The notes under the pieces are model-generated. The model saw only the letters and a program-made list of their open reading frames with translations, was not told the DNA's origin and searched no databases. A DNA stretch of 64,000 nucleotides from Sphingomonas ginsengisoli An et al. 2013 (GTDB lineage: Bacteria > Pseudomonadota > Alphaproteobacteria > Sphingomonadales > Sphingomonadaceae). Numbering within the stretch: the stretch's first letter is position 1; every line of letters begins with the position of its first letter. Below, piece by piece: positions 34,149 through 44,997 of the stretch. A program made the translations under genes and the position numbers. The DNA is taken from contig NZ_CP045434.1 of NCBI RefSeq assembly GCF_009363895.1, positions 1,984,001 to 2,048,000 of the forward strand, in the 5' to 3' direction.

Positions 34149-35035
34149 GGCCAGCCTGCGCGCGGGACGCGCACGTGCGCGATCTCGATCCGCCCATTCG
34201 CGCTCGCCGACGCCTGCCTGGAATCGCTGGTCGGCGCGGTCATGGCGAAGAGCGTGCGGCCATCCTCGCCGCCGAGCATGCAGGCGAAGCTGGGCTGGCC
34301 GGTCGTCACCACCTCGAGCACGTCCCCGCCCTCGGCATAGCGGACGCACTCGGGCGCGGTGGGGTTGGCGATCCAGATCGCGCCCTCGGCGTCGAGGCAG
34401 ATGCCGTCGGGCAGGCGGGGCGCGTTGGGATCGGTCAGGGTCTGCGCCCACAGCCGCCGATTGGCGAGACGACCGTCGGGCAGAATGTCGAACGCCGTGA
34501 GCTGTCCGCTCAGCGTCTCGCCGACGATCAGCGTCCCGCCGTCGGGGGTGATCACGCTGCCGTTGGGAAAGTGCAGCCCGTCCGCCGCCTGCTCGACCCG
34601 GCCGTCGGGGTGGACCAGCGCGATCGCCGCGGTCGGATGATCGGCGAGCACGGCGAGGTCGCCGCGCGTCCGGATCTCACCGTGCAGGTCGAAACCGAAG
34701 TTGCCGACGTAGGCGCGGCCGTCGGCGTCGACCACCATGTCATTGCTGAGGAAGGTGTGGACCGCTGACAGATCGGCATGAACGACAAGCGAGCCGTCGG
34801 CCTCGCGCCGAAGCAGCTGGCGCCCGCGCATCGCCACCACCAGCAAACGCCCGTCGGGCAGCCAGCCGAGCCCCGATGGCTGGTCGTCGAGCTCGACCTC
34901 GGTCCTGAGATCGCCAGCGAGCGAGACCGAACGGGCCGCGTGGGCATAGAAATCGCTGAACCACAGCCGCCCTTCGTGCCAGCGCGGTCCCTCGCCGAAG
35001 AAAATGCCGTCGGCCAATACACGCGCCTGGGTCAT
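34145..35035 (-). CDS. SMP-30/gluconolactonase family protein
   Basis: A 296-residue six-bladed propeller enzyme of the SMP-30/LRE family. The metal and active-site positions are visible: Glu in DGIFFGEGPRWHEGRLWFSD, Asn in LHFPNGSVITPDG, and Asp in PRLPDGICLDAEGAIWIANP. It would hydrolyse a sugar lactone or related ester. ATG 35035 gives MTQARVLADG. It overlaps the barrel protein gene, so both probably act in one uptake or degradation step, but no sugar genes are nearby. Confidence 0.9.
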   Translation of the reverse strand: MTQARVLADGIFFGEGPRWHEGRLWFSDFYAHAARSVSLAGDLRTEVELDDQPSGLGWLPDGRLLVVAMRGRQLLRREADGSLVVHADLSAVHTFLSNDMVVDADGRAYVGNFGFDLHGEIRTRGDLAVLADHPTAAIALVHPDGRVEQAADGLHFPNGSVITPDGGTLIVGETLSGQLTAFDILPDGRLANRRLWAQTLTDPNAPRLPDGICLDAEGAIWIANPTAPECVRYAEGGDVLEVVTTGQPSFACMLGGEDGRTLFAMTAPTSDSRQASASANGRIEIAHVRVPRAGWP

Positions 35036-35092
35036 GCGCTGCTCCTCGCCGGTCAGCCTAGCAGGCCCGAACGAAGGGGCAACGCCCGCTCG

Positions 35093-36268
35093 TCAGCCGA
35101 GGGCTTCCTCAGGCTCGGTCATGCGCTCACCCTCGTCGACGTCGGGTTCATCGTTAGCAGCGACACCCTGTTCAAGCGCGCGTTCCTCGGCCGCCAACTC
35201 GTCGGCATCGGCGGCGGTGATTCCGAAACGGGCGGCGACATCGGGGGCGAAGCGGAGCAGGTCGGGGCGCAGCTTGATGATCGATACGTCCTTGGCCTTG
35301 CCCTCCATCATCACGTCGAACTCGAGCCCGTCGACCGCGCGCATGAAGGTCGCGAACTCGAACGGATTGGTGAAGTCGCTGTGGCCGGTCCAGATCGGCG
35401 GGAGCAGCACGGTTTTCACGCGCGCCGTCGCCTTCACCGGGGCCTTGGTCAGCCCCCTCGCTTTAGGTGCCTTGCCTGCCTTCGCCGCGTCGCGCTGCTT
35501 GGCGGTAACCTTGCGTTTCACCTCGCGCATCTCAGTGCGCGGCGAGGAGAAGTGCATCTTGGGCCGTACCCCGTCGGGCCAGGTCGCGAGGAACTTCTCG
35601 AACGTGTCGCGCAGCTCAAACCGCTCGGGGTTCAAGCACCAGAAGTGCTGATAGTCGAACACGCAGCGGACCCCGGTCCGCTCGTGGATCCACAGCACGT
35701 CGGCGGCGGAAAAGCGGATGTCGTCATTCTCGAGCACCAGCCGGCGGCGGACATGCTCGGGGCATTGGTTCCAGCCGTCGATCCATCGCGCCCGCGCCGC
35801 CTCGCGGTCGTCATAGACCCCGCCGACATGGGTGACGAGCACCGCTTCGGGGCCGCAGCCCATCCGGTCGAGCATCTCGGCCTGGCTGGCGAGGTCCCAG
35901 ATCGACTTGGCGGTCAGGTCCGGGTTCGGGCTGTTGAGCAGCACATATTGCGAGGGGTGGAAGGACAGGCGGATGTCGAGCTCGCGCGCCTTCCGGCCGA
36001 ACGCGGCCAGTTCGGCATCGCTCTCGGCCACCATGTTGTGGAATTGCGGCAGGCCGGGATGGGTGGCGTAGGGCGCGATGTCCGACGACAGCCGGTACAT
36101 GTCGATCTCGACTTTCCGGAGATAGTCGAGGACGTGGTCGAGCAGCTCGAGGCTGCACTTGAGATGCGGATTCTTCTGCCAGCGGCGGCTGTCGCCCGAC
36201 TTCAGGCCGGGCACTCCCATCACCTTGACCGGGAAGCCGAGGCGGAGGGGACGGGCGGGGATAGTCAT
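35093..36268 (-). CDS. uvsE: UV damage endonuclease UvsE/UVDE
   Basis: UVDE nicks DNA 5' to UV photoproducts and other lesions, starting a repair path independent of UvrABC. The 391-residue protein has the TIM-barrel core with metal ligands in LSSDIAPYATHPGLP (about 58-72), LSFHPSQYVLLNSPN (about 100-114), THVGGVYDDREAAR, RLVLENDDIRFSA and FDYQHFWCL. Relative to the usual ~300 residues it carries a Lys/Ala-rich insert (about 250-290, VKRKVTAKQRDAAKAGKAPK) between the HFSSPRTE and GHSDF motifs and an acidic tail. Start ATG 36268; upstream ATG at 36295 is possible. It diverges from osmC. Confidence 0.92.
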   Translation of the reverse strand: MTIPARPLRLGFPVKVMGVPGLKSGDSRRWQKNPHLKCSLELLDHVLDYLRKVEIDMYRLSSDIAPYATHPGLPQFHNMVAESDAELAAFGRKARELDIRLSFHPSQYVLLNSPNPDLTAKSIWDLASQAEMLDRMGCGPEAVLVTHVGGVYDDREAARARWIDGWNQCPEHVRRRLVLENDDIRFSAADVLWIHERTGVRCVFDYQHFWCLNPERFELRDTFEKFLATWPDGVRPKMHFSSPRTEMREVKRKVTAKQRDAAKAGKAPKARGLTKAPVKATARVKTVLLPPIWTGHSDFTNPFEFATFMRAVDGLEFDVMMEGKAKDVSIIKLRPDLLRFAPDVAARFGITAADADELAAEERALEQGVAANDEPDVDEGERMTEPEEALG

Positions 36269-36358
36269 GTTCGAATGAACGAGCGCTCGTCTCATCCGTT
36301 GCAGGGGTGAGTGGCGTTCCACCGGTCCGTCGGACCTTAGCCAAAGGAGCATTCCAAC

Positions 36359-36799
36359 ATGGTCACCCGCACCGCCAACGCCCGCTACGAAGGCATGGGC
36401 AAGACCGGCAAGGGTTGGGTCTCGACCCAGTCAGGCGTGCTCAACGAGCAGCGCTACGGCTTCAACAGCCGCTTCGAGGACGGTCCCGGGACCAATCCGG
36501 AGGAGCTGATCGCCGCCGCCCACGCGGGCTGCTTCACCATGGCGCTGAGCTTCGCGCTGGCGGGCGCGGGCGTGACCGATGGGACGCTCGAAACCGAAGC
36601 CAAGGTGACGCTCGAGCAGGATGGCGCGGGCTTCACCGTCACTCGATCGGACCTCAAACTGCGCGCGACCGTGCCGGGCATCGACGAAGCCAAATTGCGC
36701 GAGCTGGCCGAAGGGGCAAAGACCAATTGCCCGATCTCCAAGCTGCTCAAGGCCGAGACGAGCCTTGAGGTCGAGGTCGGCCAGCCAGCGGCCGCCTGA
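36359..36799 (+). CDS. osmC: OsmC family peroxidase
   Basis: A 146-residue OsmC-type thiol peroxidase that reduces organic hydroperoxides. The catalytic cysteines are in HAGCFTMALSFALAG (about residue 58) and KTNCPISKLLKAE (about 124), with RYGFNSRFEDGPGTNPEELI for the conserved N-terminal half. In the osmC branch (not Ohr) the first motif reads AAHAGCF, as here. ATG 36359; AAAGGAG lies upstream. It is divergent from uvsE across 90 bases and followed by nhaA. Confidence 0.93.
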   Translation: MVTRTANARYEGMGKTGKGWVSTQSGVLNEQRYGFNSRFEDGPGTNPEELIAAAHAGCFTMALSFALAGAGVTDGTLETEAKVTLEQDGAGFTVTRSDLKLRATVPGIDEAKLRELAEGAKTNCPISKLLKAETSLEVEVGQPAAA

Positions 36800-36843
36800 C
36801 GCCTTTCGGTTGCGCCGCGGGGCGCCGGTGGCCATGAAACGGC

Positions 36844-38061
36844 ATGGCCGCCAGCAACAACCACGATCGCAACGCCGGCCTTGCGTTGATGGGTGCGGCG
36901 GCGGCGGCGCTGCTGATCGCCAACACCCCGCTGGCGGCGGGCTACCACGACTTGCTCCACACCCAGCTGGGGCCGTTGACTGTCCACTACTGGATCGCCG
37001 ACGCGCTGATGGCGCTGTTCTTCCTGCTCGTCGGGCTGGAGGTGAAGCGCGAATGGTATGACGGGCGATTGGCGGGGGCCGAGGCGCGGCGGCTGCCGAT
37101 CATCGCTGCCGCCGCGGGCATGGCGGTTCCCGCCGCTTTCTATCTGGCAGTCACTGGCGGCGACGCCGCGCTGTTTCGCGGCTGGGCGATCCCCGCCGCC
37201 ACCGACATCGCCTTTGCGCTGGGCGTGCTGGCGCTGCTCGGCAGCCGCGCGCCGGCGTCGATCAAGCTGCTGCTCGTGACGATCGCGATCGTCGACGACA
37301 TCGGCGCGGTGATCATCATCGCTTTGTTCTACACCGCCGACCTCAACGTCCCCGCGCTCGCCGCGGCGGCGGTGCTGCTCGGCTTGATGGCCAGCCTGAC
37401 CATGTTCGGGGTGCGGCGGCTGTGGCCCTATTTGCTGCTGTTCTGCGGGCTATGGGTGGCGGTGTTCCAGTCGGGCGTCCACGCGACGATCGCCGGCGTG
37501 CTCGCCGCGCTGACCATCCCGCTCGGCCGCGGAGAGCCGTCCTCCCCGCTCAAGAAGCTCGAGCATCGGCTGCACCCGTGGGTGATGTTCGGCGTAGTTC
37601 CGCTGTTCGGCTTCGCCAGCGCCGGCGTGACCTTGGGCGGGATCGACCAGCTGACCCACCCGCTCCCGCTCGGGATCGCCGCCGGCCTGTTCCTCGGCAA
37701 GCAGCTCGGCGTCTTTGCCGCGATCCTGCTCGCCGTCCGACTGGGCGCGGCGCGGCGTCCGGCGGGCGTCACCTGGCGGCAGGTCTATGGCGCGGCGCTG
37801 CTATGCGGGATCGGTTTCACCATGAGCCTGTTCATCGGCGCGCTCGCCTTCGCCGACCCGGCGCTGGTGGACGAGGCGAAGATCGGCACGCTGGCCGGCT
37901 CGCTGCTCGCCGGGCTGCTCGGCTATGTCGTGCTGCGGACCGCGCCGCCGATGGAGGCGCCCGACCTCGACCGCGAGCTGGCGTCGGAAATCTTCGGCGA
38001 CGATGCCGACGAGGATCCCGCGATCGGCAGTTCCGAACGCCACACCGCGACCGCCAAGTGA
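36844..38061 (+). CDS. nhaA: Na+/H+ antiporter NhaA
   Basis: NhaA extrudes Na+ (or Li+) in exchange for protons, giving salt and alkaline-pH tolerance. The 405-residue protein has about 12 helices and the conserved pair of aspartates in TIAIVDDIGAVIIIALFYTA (about residues 140-159), the site that binds Na+ and H+, and TDIAFALGVLALLG just before. Two further family motifs (GFTMSLFIGALAF near the end) are present. Its stop shares one base with the ATG of the following deacetylase gene. Confidence 0.95.
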   Translation: MAASNNHDRNAGLALMGAAAAALLIANTPLAAGYHDLLHTQLGPLTVHYWIADALMALFFLLVGLEVKREWYDGRLAGAEARRLPIIAAAAGMAVPAAFYLAVTGGDAALFRGWAIPAATDIAFALGVLALLGSRAPASIKLLLVTIAIVDDIGAVIIIALFYTADLNVPALAAAAVLLGLMASLTMFGVRRLWPYLLLFCGLWVAVFQSGVHATIAGVLAALTIPLGRGEPSSPLKKLEHRLHPWVMFGVVPLFGFASAGVTLGGIDQLTHPLPLGIAAGLFLGKQLGVFAAILLAVRLGAARRPAGVTWRQVYGAALLCGIGFTMSLFIGALAFADPALVDEAKIGTLAGSLLAGLLGYVVLRTAPPMEAPDLDRELASEIFGDDADEDPAIGSSERHTATAK

Positions 38062-39044
38062 TGCGCTGCTTCTGGGATGAGCGGCAGCGAGCGCACACGC
38101 CGCAGACCGAATTCTTCAACGGCGCGCTGCACCCGGCGGCGGACACGGTCGACAGGGTCGATTCAATCCTCACCGCGATCGGGCCGACTGAGACGCCCGC
38201 GCACCGCGCGGAGGACGAATTGCTCGAACTGCTCGGCAGGGTGCATGACCCGGACTATCTCGACCTGCTGCGTACCGCCTACGACGAGTGGCAGGCGACG
38301 GGGCGGAGCGGCGACGTGCTGCCCTACGCCTTCCCGGTGCACCGCGGTCCACGCCAGCTCACCCGCATCGACGCGCGGCTCGGCGCCCACGCCTACGACA
38401 CCTGCGCGCCGATCACCGCCGGGACTTGGAGCGCGCTCTTGGCGGCCTGCGGGACGCTGCTCGGCGGCCTCGACGCCGTGCTCGGCGGTGAGCACGCGTT
38501 CGCGTTGACTCGCCCGCCGGGCCACCACGCCGGCCCCGATTATATGGGCGGTTATTCCTACCTCAACTGGGCGGCGATCGCGGCGGTCGTCTCGGGCCGG
38601 AGGGCCGCGATCCTCGACCTCGACTACCACCACGGCAATGGGACGCAGGACATTGTGCGTGGGCGCGAGGGCATCGCTTTCGCCTCGCTCCATGCCGACC
38701 CCGCCACCGACTACCCCTTCTTCTGGGGTCACGCCGAGGAGAGCGGCGGCAACATCCTCAACCGGTCGCTACCGCGCGGAACGGCGTTCGCCGCCTACGA
38801 CAAGGCGCTGGCCGAGACGCTCGAGTGGCTCGCCGCCGACCGCCCCGAACTGCTGATCGTCAGCTTCGGCGCCGACACGTTCGTCGACGATCCGATCAGC
38901 TATTTCGCACTGGAGACCGCCGACTATGCCCGGCTGGCGACCCGCATCGGGCGGCTCGGGGTGCCGACGCTCACGGTGCTCGAAGGCGGCTATGCGGTCG
39001 ACGCACTCGGCGCCAATGTTGCGAGCTTTCTGGGTGGGCTCTAG
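38061..39044 (+). CDS. Histone-deacetylase-like acetylpolyamine amidohydrolase
   Basis: A 327-residue zinc deacetylase of the HDAC superfamily, closest in layout to bacterial acetylpolyamine amidohydrolases. The active-site residues are seen in RPPGHHAGPDYMGGYSYLNW (His pair, about 147-166), ILDLDYHHGNGTQDIV (Asp/His zinc ligands, about 188-203) and the later SFGADTFVDDPISYF and LEGGYAVD. It would deacetylate small acetylated amines in the cytoplasm. The start ATG 38061 overlaps the nhaA stop. Confidence 0.9.
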   Translation: MRCFWDERQRAHTPQTEFFNGALHPAADTVDRVDSILTAIGPTETPAHRAEDELLELLGRVHDPDYLDLLRTAYDEWQATGRSGDVLPYAFPVHRGPRQLTRIDARLGAHAYDTCAPITAGTWSALLAACGTLLGGLDAVLGGEHAFALTRPPGHHAGPDYMGGYSYLNWAAIAAVVSGRRAAILDLDYHHGNGTQDIVRGREGIAFASLHADPATDYPFFWGHAEESGGNILNRSLPRGTAFAAYDKALAETLEWLAADRPELLIVSFGADTFVDDPISYFALETADYARLATRIGRLGVPTLTVLEGGYAVDALGANVASFLGGL

Positions 39045-39053
39045 GCGGCCGGC

Positions 39054-39737
39054 TCAGCGGCAGGCGCTTGCGTCGTACCACGGCTCCCGTAGGGCGCCGG
39101 GGTAGATGTCGATGCAAATCGGCTTGCCAACTGCAACCTGCTCATAGGCTGTGCGACCCACATCCCAGTCGTCACGCTCCTTCACCGGGCCAAACGGCGG
39201 CAGGGTCACGTAATAGCTCCTATGCCGGCCATTGCCGATGCGATGATCGAGCACGCGCACCGCAAAGTGTTCGGGTGCCGCCTGGGGGAAGATGTCGTTC
39301 GCCAATGCGAGCAGCGCCCACGCATAGCAGATGGCCCCGAGAGCGCCGCAGAGCAGCAGGGTCCACTGTTCCTTTCCGCGGGGCAAGCCTTTGGCAAACA
39401 GCCACAGCCCAATCAGGGTCAGCAGGCCGCCGAGCGCGAGGCTCCATTCGAACAGAGCCCAACCGTCGACCAACGGGAAGTCGAGGAGGAGGCGCAACGC
39501 CAAAACGATCGGCGGCAGCATCAAGAACTGAGACGGACCCTCGTCCTTGTTGAGATCGATCGCACCTTTCGAGAGCTGCGCCGCAACGACTGCGATTACG
39601 GGGGTTAGCCCAAGCAGCGCCAAGACCGGCAGGTACGGCCTTGGATAGAAGAAGCCCCACGCGCACAGCCCCGCGCTCACCGGACCCGCCCAGCGCACGC
39701 TATGGCGCCAAGCGGTGCGAGCTCTGCTTCCGCTCAA
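39054..39737 (-). CDS. Hypothetical membrane protein
   Basis: A 227-residue protein with about five hydrophobic segments (roughly residues 15-31, 35-54, 72-92, 94-113 and 126-147) followed by a soluble C-terminal domain (about 155-227) that has two cysteines. No known family is recognised. It ends 10 bases from the convergent deacetylase stop and starts 15 bases upstream of the etfA stop region on the same strand, so it may be cotranscribed with etfBA. Function unknown. Confidence 0.7.
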   Translation of the reverse strand: MSGSRARTAWRHSVRWAGPVSAGLCAWGFFYPRPYLPVLALLGLTPVIAVVAAQLSKGAIDLNKDEGPSQFLMLPPIVLALRLLLDFPLVDGWALFEWSLALGGLLTLIGLWLFAKGLPRGKEQWTLLLCGALGAICYAWALLALANDIFPQAAPEHFAVRVLDHRIGNGRHRSYYVTLPPFGPVKERDDWDVGRTAYEQVAVGKPICIDIYPGALREPWYDASACR

Positions 39738-39752
39738 TGCAGCGACCGGCGC

Positions 39753-40685
39753 TTAAAGCTTCTCGGTCAGCTCCGGTACGATCTTGAACAGGTCACCGAC
39801 CAGGCCGACGTCCGCCACCTGGAAGATCGGGGCTTCCTCGTCCTTGTTGATGGCGACGATTACCTTCGAGTCTTTCATTCCGGCGAGGTGCTGAATCGCG
39901 CCCGAGATGCCGATGGCGACGTAAAGCTCCGGGGCGACGATCTTCCCGGTCTGGCCGACCTGATAATCGTTGGGGGCGTAGCCCGCGTCGACCGCCGCGC
40001 GGCTGGCGCCGACTGCGGCGCCGAGCTTGTCGGCGAGCGGGTCGATATATTGGTGGAATGCCTCGCCCGAGCCCAATGCTCGGCCGCCCGAGACGATGAT
40101 CTTGGCGCTGGTCAGCTCGGGACGTTCGCTGACGCTCTCCTCCATCGAGACGAAGCGCGACTTTTCGTTGGCGGCGCCGGCGGGAACGTCCTCGACGCTT
40201 CCCGCGCCCGACCCGCGCTCGGCTTTTGCGAATGCGGTGCCGCGGACGGTGATGACCTTCTTGGCATCCTTCGAACGCACGGTGGCGATCGCATTGCCGG
40301 CGTAGATCGGGCGCTGGAAGGTGTCCGGCCCCTCGACCGCGATGATGTCGCTGACCTGCGCGACGTCGAGCAATGCGGCGACGCGCGGGGCGATGTTGCG
40401 CCCGGTGGTGGTCGAGCCGAACAGGACATAATCGTAATTGGCCGCCAGCCCGGCGACGAGCGGCGCGACGGCCTCTGCCAGCTCATGATCGAGCGCGGCG
40501 TCGGCGGCGACCAGCACCTTGGCGACCCCGCCGATCGTCTTGGCGTCGTCGGCCGCGGCGGTGGCGCCGCTGTCGGTCAGCAGCAGATGCACGTCGCCGC
40601 CGATCTTGGCCGCGGCGCCGAGGGTGGCGAGGGTCGAATCCTTGACCTTGCCGTGGGCGTGCTCGCCGAGAACCAGGATCGTCAT
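39753..40685 (-). CDS. etfA: Electron transfer flavoprotein alpha subunit
   Basis: EtfA binds FAD and, with EtfB, carries electrons from acyl-CoA and other dehydrogenases to the membrane quinone pool. The 310-residue sequence has the N-terminal domain ([20 protein letters not shown]) and the C-terminal FAD domain with [20 protein letters not shown] (about 180-199), [20 protein letters not shown] and [20 protein letters not shown]. Its start overlaps the etfB stop (ATGA), consistent with translational coupling. No ETF-quinone oxidoreductase gene is in the window. Confidence 0.96.
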   Translation of the reverse strand: MTILVLGEHAHGKVKDSTLATLGAAAKIGGDVHLLLTDSGATAAADDAKTIGGVAKVLVAADAALDHELAEAVAPLVAGLAANYDYVLFGSTTTGRNIAPRVAALLDVAQVSDIIAVEGPDTFQRPIYAGNAIATVRSKDAKKVITVRGTAFAKAERGSGAGSVEDVPAGAANEKSRFVSMEESVSERPELTSAKIIVSGGRALGSGEAFHQYIDPLADKLGAAVGASRAAVDAGYAPNDYQVGQTGKIVAPELYVAIGISGAIQHLAGMKDSKVIVAINKDEEAPIFQVADVGLVGDLFKIVPELTEKL

Positions 40686-41431
40686 GCCACCACTCCCAAG
40701 GACTTCAGTTTGGACACGAGTTCGTCGACCGAGCCGACCTTGATTCCGGCCGAACGCTTGGCCGGTTCGACCACCTTTAGCGTCTCGAGCCGCGGAGCAG
40801 TGTCGACGCCGTAGTCGGCCGGCGTCTTGTTCGCGAGCGGCTTCGACTTCGCCTTCATGATGTTGGGAAGGCTTGCGTAGCGCGGCTCGTTCAAGCGCAG
40901 GTCGGTCGTGACGATCGCTGGGACCGTCAGCGCCACAGTCTCGAGCCCGCCGTCGACCTCACGGGTGACGTTGACGCTGTCGCCCGCAACCTCGACCTTG
41001 GAGGCGAAAGTGCCCTGGCCCCAGCCGGTCAGCGCGCCGAGCATTTGCCCGACCTGCGAGCTGTCATCGTCGATCGCCTGCTTGCCGAGCAGCACAAGGC
41101 CCGGCTGCTCTTCCTCGGCGATCTTCGCCAGGATCTTGGCGACGGCGAGCGGCTCGACCTCGTCGTCGGTCTGGACGAGGATCGCGCGGTCGCTGCCCAT
41201 CGCCAGTGCGGTGCGCAGCGTCTCCTGCGCCTTGGCCGGGCCGACCGAGACCACGACGATCTCGCTCGCGGCGCCCTTTTCCTTGAGGCGGATGGCTTCC
41301 TCGACCGCGATCTCGTCGAATGGGTTCATGCTCATCTTGACGTTGGCGAGGTCGACCCCCGAGCCATCCATCTTGACCCGCGGTTTGACGTTGTAATCGA
41401 TCACCCGCTTGACCGCGACTAAGACCTTCAT
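40682..41431 (-). CDS. etfB: Electron transfer flavoprotein beta subunit
   Basis: EtfB (249 residues) pairs with EtfA and holds AMP at the interface. The family signature is complete: [40 protein letters not shown] (about 36-55), [20 protein letters not shown] and [20 protein letters not shown] (about 164-183). Order etfB-etfA with a four-base overlap is usual. A strong RBS GAGAGAAAG is seen before the ATG on the minus strand. Confidence 0.96.
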   Translation of the reverse strand: MKVLVAVKRVIDYNVKPRVKMDGSGVDLANVKMSMNPFDEIAVEEAIRLKEKGAASEIVVVSVGPAKAQETLRTALAMGSDRAILVQTDDEVEPLAVAKILAKIAEEEQPGLVLLGKQAIDDDSSQVGQMLGALTGWGQGTFASKVEVAGDSVNVTREVDGGLETVALTVPAIVTTDLRLNEPRYASLPNIMKAKSKPLANKTPADYGVDTAPRLETLKVVEPAKRSAGIKVGSVDELVSKLKSLGVVA

Positions 41432-41486
41432 CGCTTTCTCTCTCCATCACGGCGCCGCGGCGGACCGCGCGCCCGGCTCCATCCGC

Positions 41487-41885
41487 TTAAACGCCCGGCC
41501 GTTCCCGCAGCATTGTATTGTGTAGGGCGACGATCAGCGGTTTGGAACCGGACCCATCGACCACGATCGACATCAGCGCACGATGCGTTCCCGCCATCGG
41601 TCCGCCCGGGACGTCGAGGGTCGCGGACACGTGCATGAGCGATATCCGATCGTCGAGCGCGCGAAGATCCTCGACAGCCATCCGATTGCGACTGCCCCGG
41701 TAGATGCCGTCGAAAATTTCCTGATGCCCCGCGCCAATCGCGGCCCGTCCGCGGGCGTGCTGCCCGAGGACGTTCACGAAGTCGGCGTCCTCGGCAAAAC
41801 TCGCGGCCCAGCCCGCGCCGTCACCGGCATTCCAAGCATCCTCCATGGAGGCGCAAAGGGCGTCGGCATCGGCGCGAGCCAGCAT
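41487..41885 (-). CDS. NTF2-like / SgcJ-type protein
   Basis: A 132-residue protein of the SgcJ/EcaC-type NTF2-like superfamily: cone-shaped alpha+beta folds used as small enzymes or binding proteins. Segments [20 protein letters not shown] and [20 protein letters not shown] match the family. No catalytic residues can be assigned. It starts four bases after the sucC stop on the same strand, so it is probably cotranscribed with sucC, an unusual partner. Confidence 0.8.
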   Translation of the reverse strand: MLARADADALCASMEDAWNAGDGAGWAASFAEDADFVNVLGQHARGRAAIGAGHQEIFDGIYRGSRNRMAVEDLRALDDRISLMHVSATLDVPGGPMAGTHRALMSIVVDGSGSKPLIVALHNTMLRERPGV

Positions 41886-41889
41886 CGTG

Positions 41890-43104
<1,215 letters not shown>

Positions 43105-43143
43105 GAGGGTTTCCGCGCAAGTGGGGTTTGGCGGCCCTAAAGC

Positions 43144-44265
43144 ATGACTCCGGCGACAAGCCAAGTTAGGGAACGGGGAGTGAACGCTGAAGCGCCGAAT
43201 CCGCTCCGCAAGATCATCCATGTCGACATGGACGCCTTTTTCGCGAGCGTGGAGCAACGCGACGATCCCTCGCTCAAAGGCAAGCCGGTGGCGGTCGGCG
43301 GCGGTCACCGCGGGGTGGTCGCGGCAGCGAGCTACGAGGCAAGGGTGTTCGGAGTCCGCTCGGCGATGCCCTCGGTCACCGCCAAGCGGCGCTGCCCTGA
43401 CCTCATCTTCGTCAAGCCGCGGTTCGACGCCTATCGCGAAGTCAGCCAACAGATCCGCGCGATCTTCGCCGATTACACCGACCTCATTGAGCCGCTGAGC
43501 CTCGACGAGGCCTATCTCGACGTCACCGAGGACCGCTTGGGGCTCGGCTCGGCGAAGGCGATCGCCGAGGACATTCGCCGCCGCATCGCCCAGGAAACCC
43601 GGCTGACCGCCTCGGCCGGGGTCAGTTACTGCAAGTTCGTCGCCAAGCTCGCCTCCGACCAGAACAAGCCCAACGGCCTGTGCGTCATCCGCCCGCACGA
43701 GGCGGCGCGCTACATCGGCTCGCTGCCGGTCGGGCGCTTTCACGGAATCGGTCCCAAAACCGCCGAGCGACTGAACGCGCTCGGCATTCACACCGGCGCC
43801 GATCTCCAGCAGATGAGCCTCGAGGAACTGACCGGGCGGTTCGGCAGCTCGGGCGAATGGTATCACCGCATCTGCCGCGGGATCGACGAGCGCGCGGTCC
43901 GCTCCGAACGCGAAACCAAGTCGGTCAGTGCCGAGCGGACCTTCAACGAGGATTTGCGCGATCCGGAAGCCTTGCACGCCGAGCTCGAGCGGGTCGCCGG
44001 CTACGCCTGGACGCGGATCGAGCGGCACGGGGTCGCCGGGCGGACGGTGACGCTCAAGGTCAAATATGCCGACTTCCAGCTGATCAGCCGCGCCTGCAGC
44101 CATCAGGTGCCGATCGATCGCTACGGCCCCTTCGCCGCGGCCGGCCATGTCCTGCTCGAGCGGCTCCTGCCGGTCACCAAGGGAATTCGCCTGCTCGGGC
44201 TCGGGCTGTCGGGATTAAACGAGGTTAATGAGGATGTTCCGAGGCAGCTCGGACTGGAAATCTGA
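43144..44265 (+). CDS. dinB: DNA polymerase IV
   Basis: A 373-residue Y-family polymerase for translesion synthesis. The catalytic acidic motifs are [20 protein letters not shown] (about residues 26-45) and [14 protein letters not shown] (about 116-129); [20 protein letters not shown] and the little-finger domain follow. The C-terminus RQLGLEI fits a beta-clamp-binding QLxL-type motif. The ATG at 43144 is possible; a GTG at 43180 ([11 protein letters not shown]) has AGGGA eight bases upstream and may be the real start. No SOS (LexA) box is evident to me. Confidence 0.95.
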   Translation: MTPATSQVRERGVNAEAPNPLRKIIHVDMDAFFASVEQRDDPSLKGKPVAVGGGHRGVVAAASYEARVFGVRSAMPSVTAKRRCPDLIFVKPRFDAYREVSQQIRAIFADYTDLIEPLSLDEAYLDVTEDRLGLGSAKAIAEDIRRRIAQETRLTASAGVSYCKFVAKLASDQNKPNGLCVIRPHEAARYIGSLPVGRFHGIGPKTAERLNALGIHTGADLQQMSLEELTGRFGSSGEWYHRICRGIDERAVRSERETKSVSAERTFNEDLRDPEALHAELERVAGYAWTRIERHGVAGRTVTLKVKYADFQLISRACSHQVPIDRYGPFAAAGHVLLERLLPVTKGIRLLGLGLSGLNEVNEDVPRQLGLEI

Positions 44266-44294
44266 ATCCATTTGTGTTAAATACTCGACACGGA

Positions 44295-44318
44295 AGGCCG
44301 CTCGACCCTGAGCGGCCT
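44295..44318. terminator. Hairpin after dinB
   Basis: AGGCCGCTC and GAGCGGCCT make a perfect nine-base stem with a six-base loop, 30 bases after the dinB stop. No T-run follows, so it is a weak terminator or part of the carD leader. Confidence 0.45.
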
Positions 44319-44346
44319 CGCTCGCAACAGCAGGTCTGTTCACACA

Positions 44347-44404
44347 GCACGGCACCACGACCGTCGGTCGACTTGGGGGACATCGGTTGAGTCCGGTGCC
44401 GCGC
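44347..44404 (+). promoter_or_regulatory. Structured leader region in front of carD
   Basis: GCACGGCACC (44347-44356) can pair with GGTGCCGCGC (44395-44404), one mismatch, enclosing an inner dyad GACCGTCGGTC (44359-44369). The closing arm ends just before the carD ribosome site GAGAAAGG (44408-44415). If transcribed, this would form a compact two-level structure at the start of the carD mRNA. Confidence 0.4.
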
Positions 44405-44421
44405 GCAGAGAAAGGTTAGTA

Positions 44422-44973
44422 ATGGCAGCGAAGGCGCTTAGCTTCGACGTTGGCGATTATGTTGTTTACCCCAAGCATGGTGTGGGCCGCGTCGTTGAGC
44501 TGCAGAGCACCGAGATCGCCGGCACCCGGCTCGATCTCTACGTGCTCCGCTTCGAAAAAGAGAAGATGACGCTGCGCGTCCCCGTCCTCAAGGCGGACTC
44601 GGTCGGCATGCGCAAGCTGTCGAGCGACAAGACCATGCAGGCGGCGCTCGAGACGCTCAAGGGCAAGCCCAAGGTCAAGCGCACCATGTGGTCGCGCCGG
44701 GCCCAGGAATATGAGGCGAAGATCAATTCGGGCGACCTCACGTCGATCGCCGAAGTGACCCGCGACCTGTTCCGCCCGGACGACGCGCCCGAGCAGAGCT
44801 ATTCGGAGCGGCAGATCTTCGAAGCCGCCTCGTCGCGCCTGGCGCGGGAGCTCGGCGCGATGGAGCAGACCGACGAGAAGGCCGCGCTGGCCAAGATCCT
44901 CGAGATCCTGAACAAGGCCGCGGTCATCCATCAGAAGAACAAGGAAGTGGTCGAGACCGAAGACGCCGACTGA
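44422..44973 (+). CDS. carD: CarD family transcription regulator
   Basis: A 183-residue CarD/CdnL protein that binds RNA polymerase beta through its N-terminal Tudor-like domain and stabilises open complexes at rRNA and other promoters. The N-terminal part FDVGDYVVYPKHGVGRVVEL (about 9-28) and LKADSVGMRKLSSDKTMQAA are typical; the C-terminal half is helical with RAQEYEAKINSGDLTSIAEV and DLFRPDDAPEQSYSERQIFE. ATG 44422, RBS GAGAAAGG upstream. It is followed by an intrinsic terminator and stands alone. Confidence 0.95.
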   Translation: MAAKALSFDVGDYVVYPKHGVGRVVELQSTEIAGTRLDLYVLRFEKEKMTLRVPVLKADSVGMRKLSSDKTMQAALETLKGKPKVKRTMWSRRAQEYEAKINSGDLTSIAEVTRDLFRPDDAPEQSYSERQIFEAASSRLARELGAMEQTDEKAALAKILEILNKAAVIHQKNKEVVETEDAD

Positions 44974-44997
44974 GCGCCTTCACTCGATGCTTCTTGC

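Noticed and set aside
43105..44148. Apparent N-terminal extension of sucC reading back through dinB
   Set aside because: SucC has a canonical start at 43104 and the extension is antisense to dinB.
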